Positions 32,780 through 34,301 of a DNA stretch of 34,301 nt are shown here, piece after piece. The DNA lies in assembly GCA_964533705.1 (NCBI GenBank), contig CAZHMN010000027.1, forward strand, positions 1 through 34,301. The letters run 5' to 3'. Every line of letters begins with the position of its first letter. Position 1 is the stretch's first letter. The position numbers and the translations under genes were made by a program. This DNA is from CAZHMN01 sp964533705. GTDB lineage: Bacteria; Electryoneota; B3-LCP. The notes beneath the pieces were generated by a model, which did no database searches, had not been told where the DNA came from, and saw nothing but the letters and a program-made list of their open reading frames with translations.

Positions 32780-34301
32780 CTATGGTTCAACCGCATTCTC
32801 TGCAGGCTTATCGGTCTCTCGACGATAATGAATGGCTGACACTTTTCCCCTTTTGATCGTCTCCACGGGCACAAAACCCGCTTGACGAAGTTCCAGAGGG
32901 AGGTTCTCTTCGTGTACCCATTTGGGGCGTTTCTCACCCCTCAAAATTGCCTCATCGAAAAACAGCTCTGTATTATTTAAGGAAATCATCCATATGCCTT
33001 TGGGAAGTGGCTTGAGATCATACAAAGACCTGATCCACTCACCAGGTAACAGATATTGTCGGCCGTTGTGTTGTGCTATTTCTTCCTTAGAATAAATATG
33101 TTCTGGGAGCGATCTGCTATGATAATACAACGAAGCATAATACGAACAGACGCGCAGATAAGGATCAGAATAATGAATGATTACTTCCTTATCCCCTAAT
33201 CGCTCGCTGACATCTAAAGCCATCCCGGATAAATTATGACCTTCACCCTTTTCAGCCTGAGGAATAGGCCTTAAAAAGCCATAATAGTCATGCATATAAT
33301 AGTAATCAATATAATAGTAAGCTAAAGATAAAAACAACACAGTCATTATTAGTGTTACACCTGCATTCCTTAGAAAACGGTTTCTCATGCTTAGCCAGCC
33401 CGCAATAACTATAATTAAATAGAGCGGAGTGAGAAAATAGAGATAACCGTTGGAGAAAAATGATTGACCTAAGATTGAAACACCCACAAAAAAAGCGATC
33501 ACAAGTCCGTATATGATAAGCACAATACGCAACTTTTCGTTTCTTATTACTACAGGCAAGGCTAATAGAAAGCCAGCCAAAAACGGCATATTCAACAAGA
33601 AAGCTAATGCATAGTGGTCTCGGAAATCACTTCCTATTCCCATGAACAGCCAGACTCCTCCCAATCCCTCCCAAGAAAGCGGTGGAACCCAGAATTCGCC
33701 CTCAACTTGGGTAACTCTACCAAGAGTAGGTACAAACCAGAGCACGACACCAAAAAAATACGGAAGTTGAGAAACAAATGGGCGTAAATATCGTTTTAAG
33801 TGCGTCTTAAAGCGAAGGCAAAGGATAAAGAATTCCGCAAAGAAGACAAAAACCATAAAAAAATACATATAATACCCCACTAAGTTAGCAAAAGCTATTA
33901 GCAACCAGTACCGCCATCTATTTGTCTGTAATGCTTTAATAAATGCCAATAAGGACAGACAAACCCAAAATGGCTGAATATTATACATCCGCACCATTTG
34001 AGAAAAGAAAACTAGAGGCACTGATAAAGAAGTTGCTATTCCAAGCAGCCATCCCAGTCTTCTATCATACAGTTCACGGCCGAGAATAAAGGCCAAAGGC
34101 GGCGTAAGCGAACCTAAGATGGCCCCAAGGAGCCGATGCCAATGAGCGTCTGAACTTATAGTTATCCATGATTTGACCAACCATGGATATAGCGGAGTAA
34201 AATTATCCAATTTGCATATATCAATAATTTCCCGATATGAAGATTTGGCAATGAGTAAAAGTATCGTTTCGTCAAAATTCAAATCAAGATCGAATAAACG
34301 A
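32780..34301 (-). CDS. GT39-like membrane glycosyltransferase, N-terminus outside window
   Basis: The frame stays open to the right edge. A TTG at 34282 could serve as a start, but the text there (LNFDETILLLIAKS) is the Asp-Glu loop that follows helix 1 in GT39/ArnT-like proteins. Helix 1 must therefore lie upstream, outside the window, and the gene is 5'-truncated here. TPLYPWLVKSW is the next family element, followed by about nine helices and a 150-residue extracytoplasmic C-terminal domain beginning near DYYYMHDYYGFLRP. It is more distant from the other three GT39-like proteins. Several 60-base lines of this gene count at only 25-40 % GC by hand, against about 50 % elsewhere, which may indicate later acquisition. 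Donor and acceptor unknown. Confidence 0.85.
   Translation of the reverse strand, partial: RLFDLDLNFDETILLLIAKSSYREIIDICKLDNFTPLYPWLVKSWITISSDAHWHRLLGAILGSLTPPLAFILGRELYDRRLGWLLGIATSLSVPLVFFSQMVRMYNIQPFWVCLSLLAFIKALQTNRWRYWLLIAFANLVGYYMYFFMVFVFFAEFFILCLRFKTHLKRYLRPFVSQLPYFFGVVLWFVPTLGRVTQVEGEFWVPPLSWEGLGGVWLFMGIGSDFRDHYALAFLLNMPFLAGFLLALPVVIRNEKLRIVLIIYGLVIAFFVGVSILGQSFFSNGYLYFLTPLYLIIVIAGWLSMRNRFLRNAGVTLIMTVLFLSLAYYYIDYYYMHDYYGFLRPIPQAEKGEGHNLSGMALDVSERLGDKEVIIHYSDPYLRVCSYYASLYYHSRSLPEHIYSKEEIAQHNGRQYLLPGEWIRSLYDLKPLPKGIWMISLNNTELFFDEAILRGEKRPKWVHEENLPLELRQAGFVPVETIKRGKVSAIHYRRETDKPAENAVEP

Noticed and set aside
1..34301. Insertion sequences, CRISPR arrays, tRNA or rRNA genes
   Set aside because: No transposase, integrase, spaced short repeats or RNA-gene signatures were seen. 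Intergenic spaces are nearly all under 130 bp and the coding content is all glycan- or lipid-related.

Overview
All 25 genes I can support lie on the minus strand, so transcription runs from position 34301 down to 1. The window looks like the interior of a large surface-glycan or glycolipid biosynthesis locus. A Wza-type export protein, a GT9 (heptosyltransferase-like) glycosyltransferase and a lipoprotein signal point to a Gram-negative, two-membrane cell. The many B12-binding radical SAM enzymes suggest an anaerobe or microaerophile, probably from a poorly cultured environmental lineage. I cannot name the phylum from sequence alone. GC content is close to 50 % in the lines I hand-counted, apart from the gene at the right edge and the one long intergenic gap, which are AT-rich.

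The right block (34301 to 24645) holds four polytopic ArnT/GT39-like glycosyltransferases, one B12-type radical SAM protein, a polyprenyl-phosphate GT2, a ChbG/HpnK-type deacetylase and a small SAM methyltransferase. GT2, deacetylase and GT39 are consecutive and overlapping or nearly so. This recalls the logic of the ArnC-ArnD-ArnT pathway: load a sugar on a lipid carrier, deacylate it, then transfer it outside the membrane.

A 349-bp AT-rich gap (24296-24644) separates the blocks. It carries a plausible minus-strand promoter and a perfect 8-bp inverted repeat.

The left block (24295 to 1) starts with four tandem, clearly paralogous B12-type radical SAM genes (24295-18459). Three more B12-type radical SAM genes follow (18382, 16910 and 14212), interleaved with a GT9 transferase. 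Next come an NAD-dependent sugar epimerase, a rhamnosyltransferase-like GT2, a GT2-phosphoglycosyltransferase fusion that probably primes the glycan, a Wza-like exporter, two type I phosphodiesterase/alkaline-phosphatase-fold proteins, an AglD-like flippase-family membrane protein, a PHP-domain hydrolase, and a membrane sulfatase-fold protein cut by the left edge.

The most striking feature is eight B12-binding radical SAM proteins of at least three subfamilies in one glycan locus. The four tandem copies share a GGPYxTSD motif where the other members have GGxH or a GIHV variant, and most of the eight end in short hydrophobic segments. My working inference is a multi-step radical modification (C-methylation, ring contraction or C-C bond formation) of a membrane lipid or lipid-linked sugar, followed by phospho-substituent chemistry and export. 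The substrate is unknown. The parallel with hopanoid HpnI/HpnK/HpnJ chemistry is suggestive but unproven.
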